A stretch of DNA of 64,000 nucleotides from NCBI GenBank assembly GCA_965214915.1, contig CBDCCP010000001.1, positions 186,001-250,000 on the forward strand. The letters are read 5' to 3'. A model generated the notes under the pieces. That model did not search any database, was not told the DNA's origin, and saw nothing but the letters and a program-made list of their open reading frames with translations. This document shows, in pieces, positions 40,996 to 52,025 of this stretch. The translations under genes and the position numbers were made by a program. This DNA comes from CATQHP01 sp965214915. Its GTDB lineage: Bacteria; Acidobacteriota; Terriglobia; Bryobacterales; UBA6623. The first letter of the stretch is position 1, and every line of letters starts with the position of its first letter.

Positions 40996-41139
40996 CCCCC
41001 GTGGACCTGTTCCAGTTGCAACGGGCGCATGATTTCCCCGCGGTTCGGATTCAAATCCCGCTTGGAGGGATCCGCACTGCACCGGGCCGTTCCTGACGAC
41101 CGGCCGCAAGTACGCGCACACCCCACAAAGGAGTAAATC

Positions 41140-41928
41140 GTGCCGCAAATCACCATGAAGGAACTGCTCGAATCAGGCGTTCATTTCGGGCACCAGACCA
41201 GGCGCTGGAATCCAAAGATGAAAGAGTACATCTTCGGCGAACGCAACGGCATCCACATCGTCGATCTGCAGAAGACTCTCAAGCATTTCAAAGAGACCCT
41301 GCGGTTCATCAGCGAGCAGGTCGCGGCCGGCAAGAACCTCTTGTTCGTCGGCACCAAGCGGCAAGCGCAGGAAGCTATCGCTGAGGAAGCCAAGCGCTGC
41401 AACATGTACTACATCAACCACCGCTGGCTCGGCGGGTTGTTGACGAACTGGGAGACGGTGCAAAAGTCGATCGAGCGCTACAAGGAGCTCACCCGTCTGT
41501 CCGAGGAGGAAGGCTACGAAGGCCGCTCGAAAAAAGAAATCTCGCGCCTGGAACGCGAGCGTAAAGCGCTTCACGCGAACCTGGCCGGCATCAAAGACAT
41601 GCCGGGCCTGCCGGATGTGTTGTTCATCATCGACTCGCGGAAAGAAGAGATCGCCGTTCACGAGGCGCGCAAGCTCAAGATTTCGGTCGCCGCGGTTGTC
41701 GATACGAACTGCGACCCGGACATGATCGATCACGTCATTCCGGGCAACGACGACGCTCTTCGCGCGATTCGCCTGTTCGCGAATAAAATCGCCGACGCCG
41801 TGCTCGAAGGCCGCGAGTTGGTCACCGAGCGGGAGATGGAGGCGGCCGCGATGGTCGAAGGCGAGGACGAAGCGGCCGCAAGCGGAGAAGTGCTTCCGCT
41901 GAACGACCCCGTGCCCGCCACCGAATAG
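41140..41928 (+). CDS. rpsB: 30S ribosomal protein S2
   Basis: The 262-residue S2 binds late to the 30S head and body and recruits S1. Motifs include MKELLESGVHFGHQTRRWNPKMKEYIFGERNGIHIVDLQKT, NHRWLGGLLTNW and PDVLFIIDSRKEEIAVHEARKL, with an acidic extension of about 30 residues at the C terminus. The start is GTG 41140 after AAAGGAG. The 144-nt gap after rpsI holds small stems (GGATT/AATCC at 41047-41058; GGCCG/CGGCC at 41085-41105), a possible S2 autoregulatory leader, which is inference. It is first in rpsB-tsf-pyrH-frr. Confidence 0.97.
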   Translation: MPQITMKELLESGVHFGHQTRRWNPKMKEYIFGERNGIHIVDLQKTLKHFKETLRFISEQVAAGKNLLFVGTKRQAQEAIAEEAKRCNMYYINHRWLGGLLTNWETVQKSIERYKELTRLSEEEGYEGRSKKEISRLERERKALHANLAGIKDMPGLPDVLFIIDSRKEEIAVHEARKLKISVAAVVDTNCDPDMIDHVIPGNDDALRAIRLFANKIADAVLEGRELVTEREMEAAAMVEGEDEAAASGEVLPLNDPVPATE

Positions 41929-42020
41929 ACGCCGGAAACGCCCCGGCGCGCTCATCCGATTGCGGCGCGGGTCACCTGAATTTATCGAAGCATCAATCAA
42001 GTGAAGATCGAGGTATGGCT

Positions 42021-42626
42021 ATGGCGAATATCAGCGCAAAAATGGTCAAGGAACTGCGCGACAAGAGCGGCGCGGGCTTTATGGAGTGCAAGAAAGCTCT
42101 CGCCGATGCCGGCGGAGATTTCGCCGCGGCCGAAATCGCTCTGCGCAAGCGCGGCATCTCGGTGGCGCAAAAGAAGAAGGGCCGCAGCGCCAACGAGGGC
42201 CTGATCGGCAGCTATATTCACGCCGGATCGAAACTCGGCGTGCTGGTCGAGGTCAATTGCGAATCCGATTTCGTCGCCCGCACCGAGGACTTTCAGAACC
42301 TCGTACACGACATTGCGATGCACATCGCCGCGGCAGACCCACAATACGTCAGGCGCGAAGACGTTCCCCAGGAAGAAGTCGAGAAAGAACGCCGGATCCA
42401 GCGGGAGCGCGCTCTCGGCGAGGGCAAGCCCGAGCGCGTCATCGACAGGATCGTCGACGGCCGCATGGGCAAATTCTACGAAGAAATCGTGCTTGCAGAC
42501 CAGCCATTCGTGAAAGACCCCAGCTCGAGCGTCGGCGATCTGATTACAGCCGCCATCGCAAAGCTCGGCGAAAATATCGCCGTCGGGCGCTTCATCCGCT
42601 TCAAAGTCGGCGAGAACGACCGCTAG
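42021..42626 (+). CDS. tsf: Translation elongation factor Ts
   Basis: EF-Ts is the GDP-GTP exchange factor for EF-Tu. The 201-residue protein is the short form (as in Thermus) with the N-terminal UBA-like domain ISAKMVKELRDKSGAGFMECKKAL, the core GLIGSYIHAGSKLGVLVEVNCESDFVARTEDF, and the end IAKLGENIAVGRFIRF. ATG 42021 is preferred because GAGG (42010-42013) lies 7 nt before it, whereas ATG 42015 is almost adjacent to it. It follows rpsB in the conserved order. Confidence 0.96.
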   Translation: MANISAKMVKELRDKSGAGFMECKKALADAGGDFAAAEIALRKRGISVAQKKKGRSANEGLIGSYIHAGSKLGVLVEVNCESDFVARTEDFQNLVHDIAMHIAAADPQYVRREDVPQEEVEKERRIQRERALGEGKPERVIDRIVDGRMGKFYEEIVLADQPFVKDPSSSVGDLITAAIAKLGENIAVGRFIRFKVGENDR

Positions 42627-42798
42627 CGCGGGCCGGTCCGCTTGCGCGGAGGGAACAGTACAGAGATTCGGAGCGTCCGCTTACTCGGAGGGCTGCCGGA
42701 CAAGATTGCCGGCTCGCAGCGGCGGCGGTTCCGCCGCCGCTTTCCCGCGTGCGGATATCATGGGAGAACCGCAGCGGTTGCCGCCGCGCATTCCCGCC

Positions 42799-43506
42799 AT
42801 GCAAACGAAACGCATCCTTTTCAAGCTCTCGGGCGAAATGCTCGCGGGGCCGGAGGGATTCGGCGTCTCCCCGGCTACGCTTGCGGCTCTTGCGTCCGAC
42901 CTGAAGGCCGCAGCCGCGGCCGGAGTCGAAATCGCGTTGGTCGTAGGCGGCGGCAACTTTTTCCGCGGCATCCGGGCGTCGGATACCGGCATCCGGCGCA
43001 TCACCGTCGATCGCATGGGGATGCTCGCCACCGCGATCAACGCCTTGGCGTTAGCGGACTCCCTCAATGCCGCCGGCGCGCAGGCGCAAGTCATGAGCGC
43101 CGTTCCGATGGGATCGGTCGTCGAGCCGTACAGCCGCGAGAGGGCGATCCAATTCCTCGGCGAAAGCAAGATCGTCATCTTTGCCGCCGGAACCGGCAGC
43201 CCCTACTTCACCACCGACACGGCGGCCTCCTTGCGCGCGATCGAGATCGGCGCCGGCCTACTGGCAAAAGCAACCAAGGTCGACGGGGTCTATGACAAAG
43301 ACCCCGCCGTCCACCCCGATGCGCGGCGGTATGAGAAGATATCTTACGATCGAGTTCTGGCTGACGGTTTAGGCATCATGGACGCCGCGGCAGTCGCTTT
43401 GTGCCGCGACAACGGCATGCCCGTGCTTGTATTCGATCTCGGCGCGAAGGGCAGCATCGGCCGTGTCGCCGCGGGCGAAACGCCCGGCACGCTCATGAGC
43501 CGGTAA
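42799..43506 (+). CDS. pyrH: Uridylate kinase
   Basis: The 235-residue UMP kinase of the amino-acid-kinase fold makes UDP from UMP. Motifs are RILFKLSGEMLAG at the start, VVGGGNFFRG, MGMLATAINALAL, GTGSPYFTTDTAA and KVDGVYDKDP. ATG 42799 fits the family start (MQTKRILFKLSGE); earlier in-frame starts at 42760 and 42706 add residues of no recognisable character. No strong Shine-Dalgarno site is seen for any of them. It lies between tsf and frr as in most bacteria. Confidence 0.95.
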   Translation: MQTKRILFKLSGEMLAGPEGFGVSPATLAALASDLKAAAAAGVEIALVVGGGNFFRGIRASDTGIRRITVDRMGMLATAINALALADSLNAAGAQAQVMSAVPMGSVVEPYSRERAIQFLGESKIVIFAAGTGSPYFTTDTAASLRAIEIGAGLLAKATKVDGVYDKDPAVHPDARRYEKISYDRVLADGLGIMDAAAVALCRDNGMPVLVFDLGAKGSIGRVAAGETPGTLMSR

Positions 43507-43543
43507 ACCGACACACCCACAGCCGGATGCGGAAGGAGCATTC

Positions 43544-44125
43544 ATGGCCCACATTCACGGGGAATCCATCGACGAAATCATGCTGGAAGCAGAATTGCGC
43601 ATGGACAAGGCCGTCGACGATCTTGGGCGCGAAATGGCCACCATCCGCACCGGACGCGCCTCCGTCAATCTGCTCGACCTGATCAAGGTCAACTATTACG
43701 GAACGCCCACGCCGCTGAATCAGATGGCCACTCTGGCGACGCCCGATCCCGGAACCATAACGATCCAACCGTGGGACGCCGGTCAAATCCGCGCCATCGA
43801 AAAAGCGATCCACGTTTCCGATTTAGGCATCAACCCCACCAACAACGGCAAGTTGATTCGCTTGTCCATTCCGCCGTTGACCGAGGAACGCCGCAAGCAT
43901 CTGGTCAAGCAACTCCACGACATCGTCGAGCAGCACCGCGTGGCCGTACGCAACGTCCGCCGCGAGGCCAACGAAGCCGTCAAAGCTCTCGAAAAAAACA
44001 AAACGGTCTCTGAGGACGAGAGCAAGAAAAGCCATCAAGACGTGCAGAAGCTGACAGACGCCATGATTAAGACAATCAATGCGGCCGGCGCCAAAAAGGA
44101 AAAAGAAATCCTCGAGATCGGCTGA
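43544..44125 (+). CDS. frr: Ribosome recycling factor
   Basis: The 193-residue RRF, which splits post-termination ribosomes with EF-G, has the three-helix and beta/alpha domain pattern: MDKAVDDLGREMATIRTGRASVNLLDLIKV, YYGTPTPLNQMATLATPDPGTITIQPWD and LTEERRKHLVKQLHDIVEQHRVAVRNVRREAN. ATG 43544 follows GGAAGGAG. It is the last gene of the rpsB operon. Confidence 0.97.
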   Translation: MAHIHGESIDEIMLEAELRMDKAVDDLGREMATIRTGRASVNLLDLIKVNYYGTPTPLNQMATLATPDPGTITIQPWDAGQIRAIEKAIHVSDLGINPTNNGKLIRLSIPPLTEERRKHLVKQLHDIVEQHRVAVRNVRREANEAVKALEKNKTVSEDESKKSHQDVQKLTDAMIKTINAAGAKKEKEILEIG

Positions 44126-44169
44126 CCGCGCATAGGCCGGCTTCGAACCGTCACGCAAGCGATTGCCTT

Positions 44170-45435
44170 ATGCCGACTCTCGAGCAACTCTCCGATCGGT
44201 TGTGGAAAGGAATCGACAAGACCTCCGACAAAGGCTGCCACCCCTTCTCCCCGCTCTATCGCCTCGAAGAAGTCGCTGACGGCGTAGCCTTCTACAAGGG
44301 CTTTTCGAACATAGCGGTCGTCGAAACCGATGCAGGCTGCGTTCTGATCGACACGGGCTCGTCCCATGAAATCGCGCAGCAACGCATTTTCGAGAAGGTC
44401 CGCGGCTATTCTCGAAACCGCATCGACACGGCGATTTACACGCACGGACATGTCGATCACGCCTACGGTCTGCCGATCTTCCTGGCGGAAGCACGGCGGA
44501 ACTCCTGGCGGCTGCCCGAGATTATCGGCCATGAACGCGTTTCGGCGCGCATGGAACGCTACATCCTGACCAACGGCTTCAACACCATCATCAACACGCG
44601 GCAGTTCGGCGCAACGATCGAGTGGCCGACGGACCCGATCTACCCGACCGTGACTTACCGGGAGCGGCTCGTCCGCGAGATCGGCGGCGTGTGCTTTGAA
44701 ATGACCCACGCCAAAGGCGAAACGGACGACCACAGTTGGGTCTATCTTCCCGATCGGAAAGTGCTTTACACGGGCGATCTGTTCATCTGGGCCGCTCCGA
44801 ACGCGGGCAACCCCCAAAAAGTCCAGCGGTACGCGCGCGAGTGGGTTTCGGCCTTGCGGGCGATGGCCTCCCGCGGCGCGGAGGTGCTGCTATGCGGCCA
44901 CGGCGTCCCCGTATTCGGCCGAGACCGCGTCGAGCAAGCCTTGCGCGACACCGCCGCCTATCTCCAATCCCTGCACGATGGAACCGTGGCCTTGATGAAC
45001 GAAGGAGCGCCGCTCGACCGCCTGATCGGAGAAGTGCGTCCTCCTCGAGAACTGGCGGAAAAACCCTATTTGCAGCCGATCTACGACGAGCCGGAGTTCA
45101 TCGTACGCAACATTCACCGCTGTTACGGCGGCTGGCACAACGACGTTCCTGCCGATCTCAAGCCGGCCCCGCGCGCCCGGCAAGCGCAAGAAATCGCCGC
45201 GCTCGCCGGGGGCGCCGGAACCCTCGTCAGCCGCGCGGCAACCCTGGCCGGGAAAGGCGATTTTCGCTTGGCCTGCCACCTGCTCGATTGGGCCGCGGAT
45301 GCCGAACCCGACAGCAAGGAAGTCCACGCCGCCCGCGCGGACGTTTACGCCAAACGCGCCAAGCAGGAATCCTCGACGATGGCCAGAGGGATCTTTCGCG
45401 CGGCCGCTCAAGACTCGCGAAAAATCGCCGGGTAG
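44170..45435 (+). CDS. Metallo-beta-lactamase-fold hydrolase, alkylsulfatase-like
   Basis: The 421-residue protein has a beta-lactamase-like domain with zinc motif THGHVDH, the second His in EMTHAKGETDDHSW, Asp in YTGDLFIWA and a late His in LLCGHGVPVFG. From about residue 290 it carries a segment like the alkylsulfatase dimerisation domain (YDEPEFIVRNIHRCYGGWHNDVPADLKP), then a helical TPR-like end. It resembles SdsA-type alkylsulfatases, but no signal peptide is seen, so activity on alkyl sulfates is tentative. The thiE ATG starts immediately after its stop. Confidence 0.82.
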   Translation: MPTLEQLSDRLWKGIDKTSDKGCHPFSPLYRLEEVADGVAFYKGFSNIAVVETDAGCVLIDTGSSHEIAQQRIFEKVRGYSRNRIDTAIYTHGHVDHAYGLPIFLAEARRNSWRLPEIIGHERVSARMERYILTNGFNTIINTRQFGATIEWPTDPIYPTVTYRERLVREIGGVCFEMTHAKGETDDHSWVYLPDRKVLYTGDLFIWAAPNAGNPQKVQRYAREWVSALRAMASRGAEVLLCGHGVPVFGRDRVEQALRDTAAYLQSLHDGTVALMNEGAPLDRLIGEVRPPRELAEKPYLQPIYDEPEFIVRNIHRCYGGWHNDVPADLKPAPRARQAQEIAALAGGAGTLVSRAATLAGKGDFRLACHLLDWAADAEPDSKEVHAARADVYAKRAKQESSTMARGIFRAAAQDSRKIAG

Positions 45436-46041
45436 ATGCTTCCCCTCTTCTATCCCATTGTCGATACGGGGCATCTCGCCAAGATCGGCGCCGACCCGCT
45501 CGACTTTGCGCGAGTTCTCGCGCGGGCGGGCGTACGCATCGCACAATACCGGCACAAGGGCGAGTTCACACGGGACCGTTTCGCAGAGGCGGAAGCAATC
45601 GCCAAGCTATTCCGCGAAGCCGGCGCGCTTTTCATCGTCAACGACCGCGCCGACATCGCTCTGGCAGTCGGCGCCGACGGCGTGCATGTCGGCCGGGACG
45701 ACCTCTCTCCCGCGGATGCCAGGCGAATCGTCGGCCCCGATCTCCTGCTGGGCTGCTCGACCCACAACGCCGAGCAGCTTGCGGCGGCCGACTCGCAGCC
45801 GATCGACTATCTTGCGGTCGGCCCGATGTTCGGCACGCATTCCAAAAAGAACCCGGATCCGGTTGTAGGCATTGAGAATCTCCCGGCCCTGCGCAGGCTG
45901 ACCGACAAACCGCTGGCGGCGATCGGCGGCGTTTCTCTCGAAAACGCCGCCGCGCTGCTCGCCGCCGGCGCCGACTCGCTCGCCGTGATCTCCGCCGTAT
46001 CGGCAGAGAACGTTGCGCACTGGATGCGCCTTCGTCCATAG
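45436..46041 (+). CDS. thiE: Thiamine phosphate synthase
   Basis: The 201-residue TIM-barrel enzyme joins the thiazole and pyrimidine moieties of thiamine. It shows NDRADIALAVGADGVHVGRDDLSPADAR, the diphosphate-binding GCSTHNAEQL, DYLAVGPMFGTHSKKNPDPVVG and AIGGVSLENAAALLAAGADSLAVIS. The usual early QLRDK motif reads QYRHKG here. It begins on the nucleotide after the upstream stop codon, so translation is coupled. No TPP riboswitch precedes it. It may belong to the TenI-like subgroup, but the complete active-site set favours ThiE. Confidence 0.88.
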   Translation: MLPLFYPIVDTGHLAKIGADPLDFARVLARAGVRIAQYRHKGEFTRDRFAEAEAIAKLFREAGALFIVNDRADIALAVGADGVHVGRDDLSPADARRIVGPDLLLGCSTHNAEQLAAADSQPIDYLAVGPMFGTHSKKNPDPVVGIENLPALRRLTDKPLAAIGGVSLENAAALLAAGADSLAVISAVSAENVAHWMRLRP

Positions 46042-46068
46042 CCGAACGCCAAAATCGAATCCGCGTTC

Positions 46069-46074
46069 TACAAT
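46069..46074 (+). promoter_or_regulatory. Putative -10 hexamer (TACAAT) 7 nt before the lon start codon
   Basis: TACAAT is followed by GGAATTT and ATG 46082. An earlier in-frame ATG (46073) overlaps the hexamer itself. No Shine-Dalgarno match lies in the gap, so lon may be leaderless. No heat-shock promoter or CIRCE element was seen. Confidence 0.4.
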
Positions 46075-46081
46075 GGAATTT

Positions 46082-48493
<2,412 letters not shown>

Positions 48494-48545
48494 CAGGCCG
48501 CCTGCGCGGCCGGTGGATAGTGGAGAGTGAAGAGCAAGACCGCTG
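48494..48545. repeat. Mosaic intergenic repeat, copy 3 (reverse orientation)
   Basis: Between lon and engB, the sequence GCGCGGCCGGTGGATAGTGG and GAGCAAGACCGC are reverse complements of blocks in the copies flanking the IS5-group element (CTATCCACCGGCCGC and GCGGTCTTGCTC). This third copy, about 28 kb away, shows that the repeat is dispersed and not part of the IS. Confidence 0.5.
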
Positions 48546-48654
48546 CGCGGGACGGCAGGAAACTGCAGGAGCCCGCCGCGCCTCCGACGGCTCTCCCGCC
48601 GCGGACTGCGAAGGATAAAACTGTTCCAAGCCGAGCCGGCATCAGGTCGAGAAC

Positions 48655-49254
48655 ATGGCAGTCGAATTCGTCTGCAGCGCGAATCGGCGCGGGCAGTTTC
48701 CCGCCGACGGCCTGCCCGAGATCGCTTTCGTCGGCCGCAGCAACGTCGGCAAGTCGAGCCTGCTCAACACACTCTTGCTGCGAGGCAGACGCGCCAAGGG
48801 CGAGCCGCCCGTTGCCCGCAAGAGCCTGGCCCGCACGAGTCGCACCCCCGGCCGCACCCAGTCGATCAATTTCTTCCGCATCGACGGCAAGATGTACTTC
48901 GCCGACCTTCCGGGGTACGGTTACGCCAAGGCTCCGCCGCGCGAAGTCGAACGCTGGAAGAAGCTGGCTGACAGCTACCTGACCGGACGCGAGACCCTGA
49001 AGCTGGTTGTCCTGATCGTCGACATCCGCCGCGGCCCCACCCCACTCGACCGACAAATGGCGGATTGGCTGACGGCAAACGAACAGAATTTCTTGGTTGC
49101 GGCGTCAAAATCGGATACTCTAAAACGAGCGGCGCAATTGCGCTCGATCCGATCTATCGAGGAAAGCTTTTTCGCGGCGGTTCCGTTCTCGGCCGTGTCG
49201 GGCGTGGGAGTTCATCCGCTCTGGAGCCGTATCCGCGAAGCCGCCTTCACATAG
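48655..49254 (+). CDS. engB: Ribosome biogenesis GTPase EngB/YsxC
   Basis: The 199-residue TRAFAC GTPase takes part in large-subunit assembly. It has G1 GRSNVGKSS, switch region RTSRTPGRTQSINFF, G3 DLPGYGYAK, a G4 reading SKSD in place of TKxD, and G5-like FSAVSGVG. The N-terminal extension VEFVCSANRRGQFPADGLPEIAFVGRS is typical. It follows lon as in many bacteria (lon-engB order). Confidence 0.94.
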   Translation: MAVEFVCSANRRGQFPADGLPEIAFVGRSNVGKSSLLNTLLLRGRRAKGEPPVARKSLARTSRTPGRTQSINFFRIDGKMYFADLPGYGYAKAPPREVERWKKLADSYLTGRETLKLVVLIVDIRRGPTPLDRQMADWLTANEQNFLVAASKSDTLKRAAQLRSIRSIEESFFAAVPFSAVSGVGVHPLWSRIREAAFT

Positions 49255-49299
49255 ATCCCCGCCGTCGTTCGTCGTTTGACGATTCAGCAGAGGTCAACC

Positions 49300-51264
49300 G
49301 TGTCTTCAGATACCACCGATCCCACCGTAGAGGAAAAGCCCGCGGCAGAAGCCGTCAAGCCCAAGACCGATCCCGAGAAAGCGGGCGAGGGGCCCGAAAA
49401 AAAGGCTGCAAAAAAAGCCTCGAAAACGCCCCGCAAGCGGACCGCTAAAAAGACCGCGCGCAAAGACCAGACGGAAGCCGAGCCGAGCGCCGGCGATGCG
49501 GCGGATGCAACCGCGGCCGAGGAGCAGGCGGATACGCAGAGCGAAGATTCCGGGGCCGGCGGCCTGCAACCCCACTCCCCAACAGCGCAGCAGGAAACCG
49601 ACAAGGGAAGCGCCGCGGACGAAGCTTCGGATGAGCGCAATGCCGCGGACAACGACTCGCCGGCCGGCGAAACCGAATCCGCAGACCCGACCCGGGCCGC
49701 GACCGCCGGCGAGCAAGACGAACGGGAGCGGGACCGCGGGCGCGGTTCGGGACGCGAGCGCCGCCGGCGCCGGGAGCGGCCTCCCCGGCGCGGCCGCGGC
49801 GGCGAAGAATTCGACGAATCCGCGGGAGGACAAACGGCCGGCGATGAAGTCGAGGAGAACGACCGGGGCGACGACGACCGCGAGCGGTTCCGCCGCGGAC
49901 GCCAAAATCGCGGACGCCGCGACCGCGGCCGGCGCCGCTACCGCGACGAGGAATTCGATGAAGAGGCCCGCTACGCGGCAGAACTCGAGGCTGCCGGCCG
50001 CGAGGGGCAGCAGCCCGTCGATTTAGCGGCGCTCAAAGAGATGAACATCACCGAGCTCCACGCAAAAGCGCAGGAGCTCGAGATCGAGGCCATCTCCGGA
50101 CTGCGCAAACAAGAGCTTCTCTTCAAGATCCTTCAGGCCCAGGCGGAAAGCAGCGGGCTCATTTTCTCCGAAGGCGTGCTCGAAGTCCTGCCCGAAGGAT
50201 TCGGCTTCCTGCGAGCGCCCGAATACAATTACCTGGCAGGCCCCGACGACATCTACGTATCGCCTTCGCAGATCCGCCGTTTCGACCTGCGCACCGGCGA
50301 CACGGTTACGGGTCAAGTGCGCCCGCCCAAAGAAGGCGAACGCTACTTCGCCCTCATCAAGGTTCAAGCCATCAACTTTGAGCCTCCCGAGGTCGCCAAA
50401 CGGAAGATACTCTTCGACAATCTGACTCCGCTTTACCCCGAAGGACGCTTCAAACTCGAGACCGACAAAAACAATCTCAGCGGCCGCGTCCTCGACCTTT
50501 TGGTTCCGATCGGGAAAGGCCAGCGCGGACTGATCGTCGCCCCGCCTCGCACCGGCAAAACGATGCTGCTGCAAGCCATCGCCAACTCGATCACCGCCAA
50601 TCAACCCGACGTGACCTTGATCGTATTGCTGATCGACGAACGCCCCGAAGAAGTGACCGACATGCAGCGTTCCGTACGCGGCGAAGTCATCAGCTCGACA
50701 TTCGACGAACCCGCGGTCCGCCACGTCCAGGTCGCCGAAATGGTCATCGAGAAAGCCAAGCGGCTGGTCGAGCACAAGAAGGACGTGGTGATCCTGCTCG
50801 ACTCCATTACACGCTTGGCCCGCGCCTACAACACAATCGTGCCGCCCTCGGGCAAAGTGCTTTCCGGAGGCGTCGATTCCAATGCGCTGCAGCGTCCGAA
50901 GCGTTTCTTCGGCGCGGCGCGCAACATCGAAGAGGGCGGCTCGCTGACGATCGTCGCGACGGCGCTCGTGGAAACCGGCAGCCGCATGGACGACGTCATC
51001 TTCGAGGAGTTCAAGGGCACCGGCAACATGGAGAGCCATCTCGACCGCAAGCTCGTCGAAAAGCGCATCTTCCCGGCCATCGACACCAACCGCAGCGGCA
51101 CCCGCAAGGAAGAGTTGCTGCTCACGCCCGGCGAGCTGAACAAAGTGTGGGTGCTGCGCCGCGTGTTGAGTCAGCTCGGAACCGTCGAAGCCGCGGAGCT
51201 GCTGCTCGACCGCATGAGTAAAACCCGCAACAACACGGAGTTCCTGGCGTCGATGTCGGGTTAG
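49300..51264 (+). CDS. rho: Transcription termination factor Rho with long charged N-terminal region
   Basis: Rho is the hexameric RNA-dependent ATPase that ends transcription. The C-terminal 410 residues are standard: Rho_N helix (MNITELHAKAQELEI), the RNA-binding cold-shock-like domain (SSGLIFSEGVLEVLPEGFGFLR, DDIYVSPSQIRRFDLRTGD), Walker A PPRTGKTMLLQAI, Walker B VVILLDSITRLARAYN and the Q/R loops. Before it lie about 240 low-complexity residues: Lys/Ala/Glu-rich, then Asp/Glu-rich, then Arg/Gly/Glu-rich with RRRRRERPPRRGRGG. GTG 49300 follows AGAGG; the TTG at 49276 lacks such a site. The length (654) is well above the usual 420. Similar insertions occur in other GC-rich bacteria and can extend RNA binding. 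Confidence 0.95.
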   Translation: MSSDTTDPTVEEKPAAEAVKPKTDPEKAGEGPEKKAAKKASKTPRKRTAKKTARKDQTEAEPSAGDAADATAAEEQADTQSEDSGAGGLQPHSPTAQQETDKGSAADEASDERNAADNDSPAGETESADPTRAATAGEQDERERDRGRGSGRERRRRRERPPRRGRGGEEFDESAGGQTAGDEVEENDRGDDDRERFRRGRQNRGRRDRGRRRYRDEEFDEEARYAAELEAAGREGQQPVDLAALKEMNITELHAKAQELEIEAISGLRKQELLFKILQAQAESSGLIFSEGVLEVLPEGFGFLRAPEYNYLAGPDDIYVSPSQIRRFDLRTGDTVTGQVRPPKEGERYFALIKVQAINFEPPEVAKRKILFDNLTPLYPEGRFKLETDKNNLSGRVLDLLVPIGKGQRGLIVAPPRTGKTMLLQAIANSITANQPDVTLIVLLIDERPEEVTDMQRSVRGEVISSTFDEPAVRHVQVAEMVIEKAKRLVEHKKDVVILLDSITRLARAYNTIVPPSGKVLSGGVDSNALQRPKRFFGAARNIEEGGSLTIVATALVETGSRMDDVIFEEFKGTGNMESHLDRKLVEKRIFPAIDTNRSGTRKEELLLTPGELNKVWVLRRVLSQLGTVEAAELLLDRMSKTRNNTEFLASMSG

Positions 51265-51335
51265 CCGGCAAACGGACGTTCTACCCGAATACGCAGAGCA
51301 ATGGACCTCTCCGATAGCCGCGACACAAGAAACCG

Positions 51336-52022
51336 ATGGCGTTTTCGCTCGACAAAGTGGCCCCATGGGGCAGATCGTTCGAGGAATACCGCCGCATGTT
51401 CCTCCTGACCGACGACGATCTTGAAGGTCGGATACTCGGCTGCGCGGACGGTCCGGCGAGCTTCAACGCCGAGGCCGTCCAGCGCGGGCATAAAGTGGTT
51501 TCCTGCGACCCTCTCTATCGGCTTGGCGCCGAGGACATTCGCCGGCGCATCGAAGCCGCCGCAAACGAGATTCTTGAGCAGACCGCCAAAAACCGCCATG
51601 AATTCGTGTGGAAAGAGTTCTCCTCGGTAGAGAAGTTGGGCCGCGCACGGTTGCAGGCCATGGCGACTTTCCTGAATGACTACGGGTTGGGCCGAGAGCA
51701 GAACCGCTACATCGAAGCCGAGTTACCGTCGCTCCCGTTCGGTGACGGCCAATTCAGCTTGGCTGTCTGCTCGCATTTTCTGTTTTTGTACAGCGACCGG
51801 TTCAGCGTTGATTTTCACGTATCCGCAATCCGCGAGCTCTGCCGTGTCGCGAAAGAGGCGCGCGTATTCCCGCTCCTTGCACTCGGCGGCAGCCCCTCCA
51901 GACATACTGCGCCCCTCTCCCGAACGCTGGTTTCCGACGGATTCGAAGTCGGCATCGAAACCGTCCCCTACGAGTTTCAACGCGGCGGCAATCGGATGAT
52001 GCGGATCACGAAATCCCGATAG
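51336..52022 (+). CDS. Putative SAM-dependent methyltransferase-like protein
   Basis: The 228-residue protein has a Rossmann-like methyltransferase pattern: glycine-poor motif I GRILGCADGPASFNAEAVQRGHKVVSCDPLY, an acidic end of strand 2 (CDP), the motif IV region LPFGDGQFSLAVCSHFLFLYSD and a C-terminal strand ARVFPLLALGG. The middle helix region (about 65-125) is larger than in class I methyltransferases. The substrate is unknown. It follows rho by about 70 nt and its stop faces the convergent aldo/keto reductase gene with a 3-nt gap. Confidence 0.65.
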   Translation: MAFSLDKVAPWGRSFEEYRRMFLLTDDDLEGRILGCADGPASFNAEAVQRGHKVVSCDPLYRLGAEDIRRRIEAAANEILEQTAKNRHEFVWKEFSSVEKLGRARLQAMATFLNDYGLGREQNRYIEAELPSLPFGDGQFSLAVCSHFLFLYSDRFSVDFHVSAIRELCRVAKEARVFPLLALGGSPSRHTAPLSRTLVSDGFEVGIETVPYEFQRGGNRMMRITKSR

Positions 52023-52025
52023 AGA

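Noticed and set aside
41042..41062. tRNA T-arm-like sequence (GGTTCGGATTCAAATCCC) before rpsB
   Set aside because: No acceptor stem, anticodon arm or D arm can be paired around it; better explained as a small stem in the rpsB leader.
45380..45436. TPP riboswitch before thiE
   Set aside because: thiE starts directly after the upstream stop codon, so there is no leader, and no THI-box sequence was seen.
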